Shown piece by piece: positions 24,909 through 32,978 of a DNA stretch of 64,000 nucleotides (its first letter is position 1; each line of letters begins with the position of its first letter). The position numbers were made by a program, and so were the translations under genes. The stretch covers positions 1-64,000 of the forward strand of contig NZ_JNZP01000030.1 in the NCBI RefSeq assembly GCF_000725545.1, given 5' to 3'. This stretch comes from Streptomyces exfoliatus (GTDB taxonomy: Bacteria > Actinomycetota > Actinomycetes > Streptomycetales > Streptomycetaceae). The notes under the pieces are model-generated. The model did not search any database. It was given only the letters and a program-made list of their open reading frames with translations, and had not been told where the DNA came from.

Positions 24909-26045
24909 TCACGCGCAGGCGGTGCCGTTCAGGCTGAACCCGGAGGGCGCGGCGAACGCGCCGCTGTACGTGCCCTGGAAGCCGAACGTCTGACTGGCGC
25001 CGGCCGCGATCCGCGCGTTGTGCGCGAGCCCGGTCGCCGTCACGGTCCCGGAGGCCGTGGGGACGGTGGCGTTCCACGCCTGGGTGATGCGCTGCCCGGA
25101 GGGCAGGACGAAGGACAGCGTCCAGTTGTCCACCGGGGCCGAACCGGTGTTGGCGACGGTGACTTCGGCCGTGAAACCGCCGGTCCAGACGTTCGGCGCG
25201 TACGTCACCTTGCAGGCCGTCGCCGGGCCGGGTTCGCCGGGGCCCGGCTCGCCCGTGCCGGGGGCCCCGAGGTTCACGGCGGAGGAGAAGGAGTTCACGG
25301 TGAGCCCGGCGCCGTTCTGCCACGGCTCGAAGCCGGCCTGAACGCTCGTCAGGTACCAGTTGTTCTGGGCCATGCCGCGCGCGACGGTCTCCCGGACGAA
25401 GTCCATGACGTCGAAGTCCCAGCCGGCGATGGCCGACGGGGCGACGAAGGAGATGACGTCGTTGGAGCCGTTGCTGCCCGTCCACACCTGCCAGCCGCGC
25501 CCGCCGACGGTGGCGGTGCCGACCTGTGAGCCGATCGGCTGGATGGGGCCGACCTTGTTGAACCAGATCATGATCTCGGTCCGGTTGACCCCGTCGGTCC
25601 TGGGCGTGGGGTCGAGCCAGATGTCGTACGAGGCGTTGTACGTCGCGTCGCCGACGTAGCCGTACGAGATGCTGCTGGGTGCCGTGGCAATGCCGCTGAC
25701 CTGGGCGGGGAGCTTGGTCCCCGGTGAGCAGTTGGTGTAGTGGCAGCCGTTGAAGACCGAGGGGTACGACTTCGGGGCGCCGTTGGTGGGCACGGCGCCG
25801 TCGGCCCGCGTCACCCGGAAGCCGGTGTCGGTGGCGGTGACGCACTGGGCGGCACCGGTGCCCCAGCGGTTGTTCTGGACCACGTACCGGCCCTGGATCG
25901 TGGTCGAGCCGTACTGCTCGCAGATCAGCGTGTCGGCCCGAGCCGCCGGCGCGGCGGTCATGAGTGCCGCGACGGTGGCGAGGGCGACGAGCAGCGCGGC
26001 GAGCATGCCGCGCGGGGTGCTGAGCCGGTTCGGTGACGCTCGCAT
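24909..26045 (-). CDS. celB: secreted endo-1,4-beta-glucanase, GH12-CBM2
   Basis: 378 aa. Signal peptide ~1-37 (cut near ARA|DTL). The GH12 domain covers ~38-265: nucleophile Glu157 in NRTEIMIWF and acid/base Glu240 in VQAGFEPWQ, with CEQYG and the WTGSNGSNDVISF strand typical of the family. A Gly/Pro/Glu linker (GTGEPGPGEPGP) leads to a CBM2 at ~278-378 (CKVTYAPNVWTGGFTAEVTVANTG…C-terminal Cys). Endoglucanase acting on amorphous cellulose. Neighbour of the LPMO gene, same strand with 176 bp between, separately terminated. A promoter at 26246-26274 with a perfect CebR box just past it drives it. Confidence 0.95.
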   Translation of the reverse strand: MRASPNRLSTPRGMLAALLVALATVAALMTAAPAARADTLICEQYGSTTIQGRYVVQNNRWGTGAAQCVTATDTGFRVTRADGAVPTNGAPKSYPSVFNGCHYTNCSPGTKLPAQVSGIATAPSSISYGYVGDATYNASYDIWLDPTPRTDGVNRTEIMIWFNKVGPIQPIGSQVGTATVGGRGWQVWTGSNGSNDVISFVAPSAIAGWDFDVMDFVRETVARGMAQNNWYLTSVQAGFEPWQNGAGLTVNSFSSAVNLGAPGTGEPGPGEPGPATACKVTYAPNVWTGGFTAEVTVANTGSAPVDNWTLSFVLPSGQRITQAWNATVPTASGTVTATGLAHNARIAAGASQTFGFQGTYSGAFAAPSGFSLNGTACA

Positions 26046-26059
26046 GTCGGGCCTCTCTC

Positions 26060-26137
26060 AAGAGGTGATCGAAGAAGTGATGGACGAAGTGATCGAAGTG
26101 GTGAGGTAAGGCGTGAGGTAAGAGGTGAGGCAAGGGC
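26060..26137. repeat. short imperfect repeats in the GH12 5' leader
   Basis: On the GH12-sense strand the untranslated leader contains repeats of CTTACCTCAC / ACTTCGATCAC / TTCGTCCATCAC type units of ~11-15 nt, a pyrimidine-rich stretch of about 75 nt immediately before the ribosome site. Unlike its GC-rich surroundings it has little potential to pair with itself, which may keep the leader open. Confidence 0.5.
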
Positions 26138-26216
26138 TCCGGGCGGGCCCTGGACGGGGTGACCGAAAGGGCGCGCGGTGAGCGGTGCAGCGGGCCAGGA
26201 ACGTCGACAGGCCTTT

Positions 26217-26230
26217 TGGGAGCGCTCCCA
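26217..26230. promoter_or_regulatory. perfect CebR operator controlling GH12
   Basis: TGGGAGCGCTCCCA, a full match to the CebR/CelR consensus, lies 15 bp past the -10 of the GH12 promoter, i.e. just downstream of the likely transcription start. Confidence 0.85.
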
Positions 26231-26245
26231 CCCCTGGCTCGGTGC

Positions 26246-26274
26246 ACTGTAGGAGCTGAGGGTGTACCTGACAA
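26246..26274 (-). promoter_or_regulatory. GH12 promoter (TTGTCA-17-TACAGT)
   Basis: On the minus strand a -35 TTGTCA (26274-26269) and -10 TACAGT (26251-26246) are separated by exactly 17 bp, a near-consensus vegetative promoter. The CebR box follows at once. Confidence 0.75.
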
Positions 26275-26350
26275 CCCATCGCGGCGGGGTCCGTTCCGGG
26301 CGTGTTCCGCGGCGAGGTGGCGCCTCGGTCATCGCATCCTGTCCGGGCCG

Positions 26351-26380
26351 TTGACGGCACCGCACCGGTGCCGCGAATAT
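26351..26380 (+). promoter_or_regulatory. candidate GH9 promoter (TTGACG-18-GAATAT)
   Basis: TTGACG at 26351-26356 and GAATAT at 26375-26380, spacer 18. The second CebR box begins 14 bp past the -10. The -10 is imperfect, so the call is tentative. With the GH12 promoter and the leader repeats it accounts for most of the 401-bp gap between the two divergent cellulase genes. Confidence 0.5.
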
Positions 26381-26394
26381 GGCCACCGCCGGCA

Positions 26395-26408
26395 TGGGAG
26401 CGCTCCCA
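26395..26408. promoter_or_regulatory. perfect CebR operator controlling GH9
   Basis: TGGGAGCGCTCCCA within an 18-bp palindrome (CATGGGAGCGCTCCCATG), 38 bp before the GH9 start. Confidence 0.85.
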
Positions 26409-26446
26409 TGTCGGCGAGCCGCTCGCCCCCACCGAGGAGCCCAGAC

Positions 26447-28687
26447 GTGAACAGACGCAGAACGGCCCTGCTCTCCCTGACCGCCCTGATGGCGGCGGGA
26501 CTGACCGCGGTGCCCGTCGCCCCTGCCGGCGCGGACGAGGTCGAGCAGATCAGGAACGGCACCTTCGACACGACCACCGACGGATGGTGGTCGGACAACG
26601 TCACCCTGGGGCTTTCCGACGGCAGGGTCTGCGCCGACGTGCCGGGCGGCACGGTGAACCGGTGGGACGCCGGCGTCGGCCAGAACGACCTGACGCTCGT
26701 CAAGGGGGAGACCTACCGGTTCAGCTTCAGCGCGACGGGCACGCCCGAGGGCAACTCGGTCCGTGCCGTCGTGGGCCTCCAGGTCTCGCCGTACGACGCC
26801 TACCACGAGGTCACACCGCAACTGAGCGTCTCCGGGAACACGTACACCTACACCTTCGCCTCCCCCGTCGACACCTCCCAGGCGCAGGTCGCCTTCCAGC
26901 TCGGCGGCGCCGCCGACCCCTGGCGCTTCTGTCTGGACGACGTGTCACTCCTGGGCGGGGTGCCGCCGGAGCGGTACGAGCCCGACACCGGCCCCCGGGT
27001 CCGGGTCAACCAGGTCGGCTACCTGCCCGGCGGGCCCAAGAACGCCACCCTCGTCACCGACGCGACCGTGCGGCAGCCGTGGCAGCTGAAGAACGCCTCC
27101 GGCGCCGTCGTCGCCCGCGGCTGGAGCGTCCCCCGCGGCGTGGACCCCTCCTCCGGGCAGAACGTCCACTCGATCCACTTCAGCGACCACCGCACCGCGG
27201 GGACGGGCCTCACCCTGGTCGCCGACGGCGAGACCAGCAGGCCCTTCGACATCGGCACCGCCGCCTACGAGAAACTCCGCCTGGACGCCGCGAAGTTCTA
27301 CTACACCCAGCGCAGCGGGAACCCGATCCGCGACGACCTGCGGCCCGGGTACGGCCGCGAGGCCGGTCACGTCGACATCGCCCCCAACCAGGGCGACGGG
27401 AACGTGCCCTGCCAGCCCGGCGTCTGCGACTACACGCTCGACGTCACCGGCGGCTGGTACGACGCCGGCGACCACGGCAAGTACGTCGTCAACGGCGGCA
27501 TCTCCGTCTGGCAGCTCCTCAGCACCTACGAGCGCGCCAAGTTCGCCCGCACCGGGCAGGCCGAGAAACTGGGGGACGGCTCGCTGAACATCCCCGAGAG
27601 CGGCAACAAGATCCCCGACATCCTCGACGAGGCCCGCTGGGAGCTGGAGTTCCTGCTCAAGATGCAGGTGCCGGACGGCAAGCCCCTCGCCGGCATGGCC
27701 CACCACAAGATCCACGACGAGCAGTGGACCGGCCTGCCGCTGATGCCCTCCGCCGACCCGCAGAAGCGCGAACTGCACCCGCCGACCACCGCGGCCACCC
27801 TGAACCTCGCCGCGACAGCCGCCCAGGCGGCCCGCTTGTACAAGCCGTACGACACCCGGTTCGCCGCCACCGCGCTCGCCGCGGCCCGCAAGGCCTGGGC
27901 CTCGGCCCTCGCCCACCCCGACGTCCTCGCCTCCGAGAGCGACGGCATCGGCGGCGGCACCTACGCCGACCGTGAGGTCAGCGACGAGTTCTACTGGGCG
28001 GCGACCGAGCTGTACCTGACCACGGGTGCCAAGGAGTTCGAGGACCACATCCTGAAGTCCCCGGTCCACAGCGCCGACATCTTCAAGCCGATCAGCTTCG
28101 ACTGGGCCGGCACGGCCGTCCCCGCCCGGCTCGACCTCGCCACCGTCCCGAACCGGCTGCCCGGCCGCGACAAGGTCCGCCAGTCCGTACGCGAGGGAGC
28201 CGACCGCTACCTGGCCACGCTGAAGGCCCACCCGTACGGCATGCCGTACGCCCCCGCGGGCCATAAGTACGACTGGGGCTCCACCCATCAGACGCTCAAC
28301 AACGCCGTCGTCCTGGCCACCGCCTACGACATCACCGGCAGCGCGAAGTACCGCGACGGGGCCGTCCAGAGCATGGACTACATTCTGGGCCGCAACGCCC
28401 TGAACATCTCGTACGTCACCGGCTACGGCGAGGTCAGCGCGGAGAACCAGCACAGCCGCTGGTACGCCCGCCAGCTCGACCCGAAGCTGCCCCGCCCGCC
28501 CGTCGGCTCTCTGTCCGGCGGCCCGAACTCGAGCATCCAGGACCCGCTCGCGCAGAGCAAACTCCAGGGCTGCGTCGGGCAGTTCTGCTTCATCGACGAC
28601 ATCCAGTCCTGGTCGACCAACGAACTCACCATCAACTGGAACTCCGCGCTCACCTGGATGGCCTCCTTCGTGGCCGACCAGCACTGA
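26447..28687 (+). CDS. secreted endoglucanase, CBM4/9-Ig-GH9
   Basis: 746 aa. GTG at 26447 with a GAGGAGC ribosome site. Signal peptide ~1-31 ([20 protein letters not shown]…AGA|DE). Residues ~32-165 form a CBM4/9-type module ([26 protein letters not shown]). Residues ~185-270 form the Ig-like CelD N-terminal domain ([16 protein letters not shown]). The GH9 catalytic domain is ~275-746: catalytic Asp339/Asp342 in [25 protein letters not shown] near the end, and the acid Glu726 in [13 protein letters not shown]. The module order fits theme-B/D GH9 endoglucanases with an accessory binding module. Divergent from GH12 and CebR-controlled. Confidence 0.95.
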   Translation: MNRRRTALLSLTALMAAGLTAVPVAPAGADEVEQIRNGTFDTTTDGWWSDNVTLGLSDGRVCADVPGGTVNRWDAGVGQNDLTLVKGETYRFSFSATGTPEGNSVRAVVGLQVSPYDAYHEVTPQLSVSGNTYTYTFASPVDTSQAQVAFQLGGAADPWRFCLDDVSLLGGVPPERYEPDTGPRVRVNQVGYLPGGPKNATLVTDATVRQPWQLKNASGAVVARGWSVPRGVDPSSGQNVHSIHFSDHRTAGTGLTLVADGETSRPFDIGTAAYEKLRLDAAKFYYTQRSGNPIRDDLRPGYGREAGHVDIAPNQGDGNVPCQPGVCDYTLDVTGGWYDAGDHGKYVVNGGISVWQLLSTYERAKFARTGQAEKLGDGSLNIPESGNKIPDILDEARWELEFLLKMQVPDGKPLAGMAHHKIHDEQWTGLPLMPSADPQKRELHPPTTAATLNLAATAAQAARLYKPYDTRFAATALAAARKAWASALAHPDVLASESDGIGGGTYADREVSDEFYWAATELYLTTGAKEFEDHILKSPVHSADIFKPISFDWAGTAVPARLDLATVPNRLPGRDKVRQSVREGADRYLATLKAHPYGMPYAPAGHKYDWGSTHQTLNNAVVLATAYDITGSAKYRDGAVQSMDYILGRNALNISYVTGYGEVSAENQHSRWYARQLDPKLPRPPVGSLSGGPNSSIQDPLAQSKLQGCVGQFCFIDDIQSWSTNELTINWNSALTWMASFVADQH

Positions 28688-28708
28688 CGGCGCTCGACAG
28701 CAGGACGA

Positions 28709-28739
28709 GCCCGCGCGGCGCCACCGGCGCCGCGCGGGC
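28709..28739. terminator. 14-bp hairpin after GH9
   Basis: GCCCGCGCGGCGCC (28709-28722), ACC loop, GGCGCCGCGCGGGC (28726-28739), 22 bp past the GH9 stop. Confidence 0.8.
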
Positions 28740-28791
28740 CCTCGCGTCGGCCCCTGGGGATTCTCCCGTTGTGACGGGCACGCGTGGGTCA

Positions 28792-28938
28792 CGGAGATGC
28801 ATCCCGGCGGCCCTCCCCGGGGAGAAGCTCAACGCCGAGGTGCTGGAGTACCTCCGCGGCGGCGCCGACGCCGGCATGGTCGTACCGGACGCGGTCGACA
28901 CCGAGGTCAAGACGGTGCGGGTGACGACCGAGACCTGA
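28792..28938 (+). pseudogene. C-terminal fragment of an unrecognised protein
   Basis: One frame reads IPAALPGEKLNAEVLEYLRGG, then ADAGMVVPDAVDTEVKTVRV and a TGA at 28936-28938. It has coding-type third positions, but no start codon or ribosome site fits it and the frame opens just after the GH9 terminator. It looks like the last ~45 residues of a degraded gene. Not identified. Confidence 0.35.
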
Positions 28939-28955
28939 ACGGCGAAGGGAGCGGC

Positions 28956-29576
28956 ATGTCCTACGACGGGGCTTTCCTGTGGGGCCCGGCGAACTTCTCC
29001 GGACGGCCGCCCGCCCGGCTGGTGGTGGAGGGCGTCGTCGTGGGTGTCGTGACGGCCGGTCTGGTCGCGGGCGCCGCGGTGGCGGGTGTGCTGACCGGTT
29101 TCGGCACCGTCGGCACGGTGGTCGGGGTCGTCGTGGCCCTGGCCTCCGCCGGGTACCTCTTCGCGACGAACGCGGGACGCGTCCTGGTTGGCGCGGTCGC
29201 CCTCCTCGGCGGCGTCCTCGCCTGGTGGATACCGGGCCAGACCGCGCAGGCCGTCCTGGCGGCGCGCGGCGAGAGCCGCACGGTGGTGGTGACCGAGGTC
29301 CACGTCCACCGCTACGAAGGACGGAACTACGTCAAGAACTCCTGCTCGGTACGACTCCTCGACGGCACCCCGGTCCCGACCGAGGCCTGGCGCGGCTGCG
29401 GCGCCGACGCCCGTCCTGGCCAACACCTCACGATGGTCTTCGACCCGGAGGACGCCGTGCCCCCGACCGACCGCGTCCTTCCCGCCTCCGCCGCGGCGGC
29501 CCTCGCGGGCCCGGCGGCGGCGAGTCTGGCGCTCGCGGCACTGTGCTGCGTCGCGGTGATCCGGTCCCAGCCGTGA
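28956..29576 (+). CDS. hypothetical membrane protein, 206 aa
   Basis: Three N-terminal hydrophobic stretches (residues ~24-48, 52-72, 76-95) separated by short Gly-rich turns, then a ~75-residue soluble part (SRTVVVTEVHVHRYEGRNYVKNSCSVRLLDGTPVPTEAWRGCGADARPGQHLTMVFDPED, shown in the family pattern) with two Cys, then a last hydrophobic helix (~178-200). ATG at 28956 behind GAAGGGA. The soluble part looks like a small extracytoplasmic beta domain. Function unknown. The next gene on this strand starts 96 bp on. Confidence 0.6.
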   Translation: MSYDGAFLWGPANFSGRPPARLVVEGVVVGVVTAGLVAGAAVAGVLTGFGTVGTVVGVVVALASAGYLFATNAGRVLVGAVALLGGVLAWWIPGQTAQAVLAARGESRTVVVTEVHVHRYEGRNYVKNSCSVRLLDGTPVPTEAWRGCGADARPGQHLTMVFDPEDAVPPTDRVLPASAAAALAGPAAASLALAALCCVAVIRSQP

Positions 29577-29672
29577 GGCACGTCCCTCCGAATCGCGACA
29601 ACGTGTCGAGACGTCGATACTTCACGAAACGGGCCTGGCCGGGGCCCGACGGCGGAGGCGGCGACGGACTGC

Positions 29673-30584
29673 ATGGAGTGGAAGAAGCGGCTGCAGCACC
29701 TGCGTACCGGTGCCGAGCGACGCTTCCCCGTCCTCACCGAGCTCACGGCCCGGCTGCTGTCCTCTAACCTCCTCGACGCGGGGACCAGGCTCGCCGCGCA
29801 GGCCTTCCTCGCGTCCGTCCCCCTGCTCTTCGCCCTCGCGGCCTTCGCCCCGATCGGCGTGCGCGACCAGCTCCGGGAATCGCTGCGCGCCATGTTCGGC
29901 CTCAGCGGGGAGTCCGACCACGAACTGCAGCAGGTGCTGTACGGCTCGGCCGACGAGGCTCTGCGGGAGACGACCGGCATCGTCGGCGCGGTGGTGGCGC
30001 TGGTGTCGGCCACGAGCTTCAGCCGGGCCATGTCCCGGGTCTGCGAGCGGGCGTGGGGGCTGCCCAGGGCCAAGTCGACCATCGCGGCCTGGCGCTGGGT
30101 CGTGTGGCTCCTGGCGATGCTGGTGGTCGTCGTGCTGCAGGGCCCGATCCGGAACGGCTTCGGCGCCGGCCTCTTTGTCGGCACGGCGCTCTACTTCCTG
30201 CTGGGTACGGGCGTGTGGCTCTGGACCCAGCGCCTTCTCCTGGCCAAACGAGTCCCCTGGCCCGCGCTGCTGCCGGGCGCGGTGCTCGCCGCCACCGCCA
30301 CCAGCGTGCTCGGCCTGACCGCCCGGATCTACATGCCGACGGCGCTCAACAGGGCTCTGGAGGAGTACGGATCCCTCGGCCTCGTTCTCGTCGTGCTGTC
30401 CTGGCTGATCGCCGTGTGCGGCGCCATCACGTTCGCGGTGACCATCGGCGCGGTGCTCGCCGACGAGCCGCCGCTGAACAGGTACGTGGGAAGGGTCGGG
30501 CGCACTGTTCCCCGTGACGGGAGCGACGGCGGAGACGGGAGCGACGGCGGAGACGGGGGCGTCGAGCGGAGTCCGACGACCTGA
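29673..30584 (+). CDS. YihY/BrkB family inner-membrane protein
   Basis: 303 aa, six hydrophobic segments. Family features: an N-terminal amphipathic stretch, AFLASVPLLFALAAFAPIGV, then SATSFSRAMSRVCERAWGLPRAKSTI and LALYLL-type LGTGVWLWTQRLLL, LLPGAVLAATATSVL and a final NTLSWLI-like LVLSWLIAVCGAITFAVTIG. Once linked to RNase BN and serum resistance (BrkB), the family's biochemical role is unsettled; lipid or envelope transport is discussed. The cytoplasmic C-tail is an Asp/Gly repeat (GDGSDGGDGSDGGDGG). ATG at 29673; no strong ribosome site. Confidence 0.85.
   Translation: MEWKKRLQHLRTGAERRFPVLTELTARLLSSNLLDAGTRLAAQAFLASVPLLFALAAFAPIGVRDQLRESLRAMFGLSGESDHELQQVLYGSADEALRETTGIVGAVVALVSATSFSRAMSRVCERAWGLPRAKSTIAAWRWVVWLLAMLVVVVLQGPIRNGFGAGLFVGTALYFLLGTGVWLWTQRLLLAKRVPWPALLPGAVLAATATSVLGLTARIYMPTALNRALEEYGSLGLVLVVLSWLIAVCGAITFAVTIGAVLADEPPLNRYVGRVGRTVPRDGSDGGDGSDGGDGGVERSPTT
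30521..30565. repeat. 18-bp tandem repeat at the YihY gene 3' end
   Basis: GACGGGAGCGACGGCGGA occurs twice back to back, followed by a partial third copy, encoding the Gly-Asp-Gly-Ser tail. Confidence 0.7.
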
Positions 30585-30705
30585 CGGGCCGTGCGCCGAC
30601 GCGGCCGGGAACGAGGTCCCTCTAAAGGGTCACCCTGCTCGCGCACGCGGACGAATGCGGGTCGGCTGGGACACGAGAGCGATCATTCCGAACGAGGAGG
30701 CTCCG

Positions 30706-32031
30706 GTGTCGGACGAAGGATCGGCCGCGCGGGACGGTGAGCGGGACGAGCTCCAGGAACTCCGCGGCCGGGTGGCGACCCTCGAAGCGGAACGGACGCG
30801 GCCGCCGAAGCACCGCATGAAGTCCCTCCTGGCCGCCGTGCTGATCATCCTCGGCTGTGTGCTCGCGCCGCTCAGCGTCGTCTCCGCCTGGGCGGCGGAC
30901 GAGGTGGGCGACACCGACCGCTACGTGGCGACCGTGGCCCCGCTGGCCTCGGACCCCGACGTCCAGGACGCCGTCGCCAACAGGGTCACCGACGCGCTCA
31001 TGACGCGCCTCGACCTGTCGGCCCTGCTGTCCGACGCCGCCCCGGAGGAACGGCCGCGCCTGGAGAAGGCGCTGGGGAAACTGGGCGACTCCCTGGAAGG
31101 CGCGGTCCGCAGCTTCGTCCACGACAAGGCGCGGGCCATCGCCGCCTCGGACGCCTTCGAGACCATCTGGACGGAGGCCAACCGCAAGATCCACGCCTCC
31201 GTGAACAAGGCCCTCACCGGGAGCGGCGGCGGCGCCGTGCGCCTGGAGAACGACACGGTCACCCTCGACCTCGGTCCCGTCGTCGAGCTCGTGAAGCAGC
31301 GTCTCGTGGACGAGGGGATGCAGGTCGCCGGACGGATCCCGGAGATCCACACCGACTTCACGCTCGTACGGTCCGACGACATCGGCAAGGTCAAGACCTA
31401 CGTACGGCTCCTGCAGATCCTCGGCAACTGGCTGCCGGTGCTCGCCGTCCTCCTGGTGGCCGGCGGTGTCCTCCTCTCGCAGCGGCGTCGTAGGGCCCTC
31501 GTGACGGGAGCCCTCGCGGTGGCCGTCACGACGGGACTGCTCGGCATCGGGCTGCGGATCTTCCGGGTGATCTACCTCGACGCCCTGCCCGCGGGAGTCT
31601 CCCCGGAGGCCGCCGGAGCGGTCTACGACACCATGACCCATCTGCTGCAGACCATGGTCAGAATGGTCGTCGCCCTGGGAGTCGTCGTCGCCCTCGCGGC
31701 CTGGCTCACCGGTCCTGGCCGGCGCGCCGGTCTCGTCAGGGGCCTGTGGACCTCGGGCATCGGCGCCGTCCGCTCCACCGCCGACCGCGCCGGCCTGCGC
31801 ACGGGGCCGGTGGGTCCGTTCGTCCGCCGGTACCGCACCTGGATCGTGTGGGCGCTGGTCGTGGTGGCGCTGGTCGTCTACCTCCTGTGGTCCTACCCCA
31901 CCGGCTGGGTGGTCGTCGGCCTGGCCCTCGCGCTGCTCCTCGCGCTCGCGGTGGTGGAGTTCCTGGGCGCGGGAGGGGCGGCGACGTCCGACGAGGAGGC
32001 TCCCTCGGAGAGCGCGGCGCCCCCGGTATGA
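30706..32031 (+). CDS. hypothetical multi-pass membrane protein with extracellular loop, 441 aa
   Basis: GTG at 30706 with a GAGGAGG site. Residues ~1-40 are charged and coiled-coil-like (ERDELQELRGRVATLEAERTR). A first helix (~46-70) is followed by a ~190-aa extracytoplasmic domain (DTDRYVATVAPLASDPDVQDAVANRVTDALMTRLDL…LENDTVTLDLGPVVELVKQRLVDEGM). Then come five more helices in the C-terminal half (~245-265, 270-290, 320-345, 385-405, 410-430). This layout is widespread in actinobacterial 'integral membrane' proteins. Function unknown. Follows the YihY gene on the same strand with 121 bp between. Confidence 0.75.
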   Translation: MSDEGSAARDGERDELQELRGRVATLEAERTRPPKHRMKSLLAAVLIILGCVLAPLSVVSAWAADEVGDTDRYVATVAPLASDPDVQDAVANRVTDALMTRLDLSALLSDAAPEERPRLEKALGKLGDSLEGAVRSFVHDKARAIAASDAFETIWTEANRKIHASVNKALTGSGGGAVRLENDTVTLDLGPVVELVKQRLVDEGMQVAGRIPEIHTDFTLVRSDDIGKVKTYVRLLQILGNWLPVLAVLLVAGGVLLSQRRRRALVTGALAVAVTTGLLGIGLRIFRVIYLDALPAGVSPEAAGAVYDTMTHLLQTMVRMVVALGVVVALAAWLTGPGRRAGLVRGLWTSGIGAVRSTADRAGLRTGPVGPFVRRYRTWIVWALVVVALVVYLLWSYPTGWVVVGLALALLLALAVVEFLGAGGAATSDEEAPSESAAPPV

Positions 32032-32057
32032 GGGACTCTCCGGGGGGCCGCTGACCA

Positions 32058-32100
32058 GGGACCGGGGACCGGGGGACCCGGGTTCGGGTTCCCCGGTCCC
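32058..32100. terminator. bidirectional 11-bp hairpin
   Basis: GGGACCGGGGA (32058-32068) pairs with TCCCCGGTCCC (32090-32100). It lies between the convergent stops of the membrane-protein gene (32031) and the SHOCT gene (32112). Confidence 0.7.
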
Positions 32101-32111
32101 GTCCGAGGCCG

Positions 32112-32288
32112 TCAGGAGTGCAGTACGCGTGCCTTGTCGGCCGCGAACTCCTCGTCCGTCAGCAGCCCCTGGGCCTTGACGTCGGCGAGCGCCGGGGCCA
32201 GGGCCGTCGCCATCTCGCCCGGCGGGGACGCTACGGCCCGGACCCCCGCCACGGCGCGGTCCACGCCGGGCCGTGAGACTTCTGTCAT
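32112..32288 (-). CDS. SHOCT-domain mini-protein, 58 aa
   Basis: The C-terminal half, LADVKAQGLLTDEEFAADKARVL, is a textbook SHOCT (short C-terminal) domain: two short helices with the L-x-x-G-x-L-T-x-x-E-F-x-x-x-K pattern. SHOCT motifs usually end larger membrane proteins and are linked to oligomerisation. Here almost nothing precedes it (MTEVSRPGVDRAVAGVR…). It could be a genuine small protein or the retained tail of a larger one. ATG at 32288, 76 bp from the divergent DM13 gene. Confidence 0.65.
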   Translation of the reverse strand: MTEVSRPGVDRAVAGVRAVASPPGEMATALAPALADVKAQGLLTDEEFAADKARVLHS

Positions 32289-32364
32289 CGTGCCGGGTCT
32301 CGCGCGCGGACACCCGATCGCGTTGGATGGCGGCGGAAGAGACAGCGGGTGGAGGAGGAACGGC

Positions 32365-32931
32365 GTGGTGCGTGTCGTGCGCAAGCGGTGGTGGACCGGG
32401 GCGGCGGTGCTGGTCCTGGCCGTCGTGGTGGCCGGTCTCGTGTGGTTCAAGCCCTGGGCCCTGTGGGTGGACGAGACCGTGAACGAGGCGCTGCCGTCCG
32501 CGACCGCGTCCCCGGCGCCGTCCTCTGCGGCGCCGTCCTCTCTGCATCCGAGCGGGGCACCGGCCACCGTGCCGCCGGCCGGCCCCACCACCGAGGCGCA
32601 GGGCACCTTCGTCAGCCACGAGCACACCACCACCGGCACGGTGAAGCTCGTCCGGCTGCCCGACGGCTCGCGCGTGGTGCGCCTGGAGAACCTGGACACC
32701 AGCAGCGGGCCCGACCTGCGGGTCTGGCTGACCGACGCCCCGGTCAAGGAGGGCAGGGCGGGCTGGCACGTCTTCGACGACGGGACGTACGTCAGCCTGG
32801 GCAAGCTGAAGGGCAACAAGGGCGATCAGAACTACGCCGTGCCCGCCGGCGTCGACCTCGCCGGCCTCACCAGCGTCAGCATCTGGTGCGACCGCTTCGA
32901 CGTCTCCTTCGGCGCAGCACGGCTGGCCTGA
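32365..32931 (+). CDS. membrane-anchored DM13-domain protein
   Basis: 188 aa. GTG at 32365 after GGAGGAGG. One N-terminal membrane helix (~9-32), a Ser/Pro/Ala linker, then a DM13 domain at ~80-188: GTFVSHEHTTTGTVKLVRLPDGSRVVRLENLDTSSGPDLRVWLTD…GTYVSLGKLKGNKGDQNYAVPAGVDLAGLTSVSIWCDRFDVSFGAARL (family pattern). The conserved Cys in SVSIWCDRF is the residue proposed to bind haem or act in redox in DM13 proteins. Exposed on the outer face of the membrane. Role probably in extracytoplasmic redox. Confidence 0.8.
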   Translation: MVRVVRKRWWTGAAVLVLAVVVAGLVWFKPWALWVDETVNEALPSATASPAPSSAAPSSLHPSGAPATVPPAGPTTEAQGTFVSHEHTTTGTVKLVRLPDGSRVVRLENLDTSSGPDLRVWLTDAPVKEGRAGWHVFDDGTYVSLGKLKGNKGDQNYAVPAGVDLAGLTSVSIWCDRFDVSFGAARLA

Positions 32932-32978
32932 CCCCGGCCCGGCCGGGCCGTCGAGCGGGCCGGCCGGGCGTCGGCGGG

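Noticed and set aside
32365..32931. DM13 protein as a lipoprotein
   Set aside because: No lipobox Cys follows the N-terminal hydrophobic helix; a transmembrane anchor is more likely.
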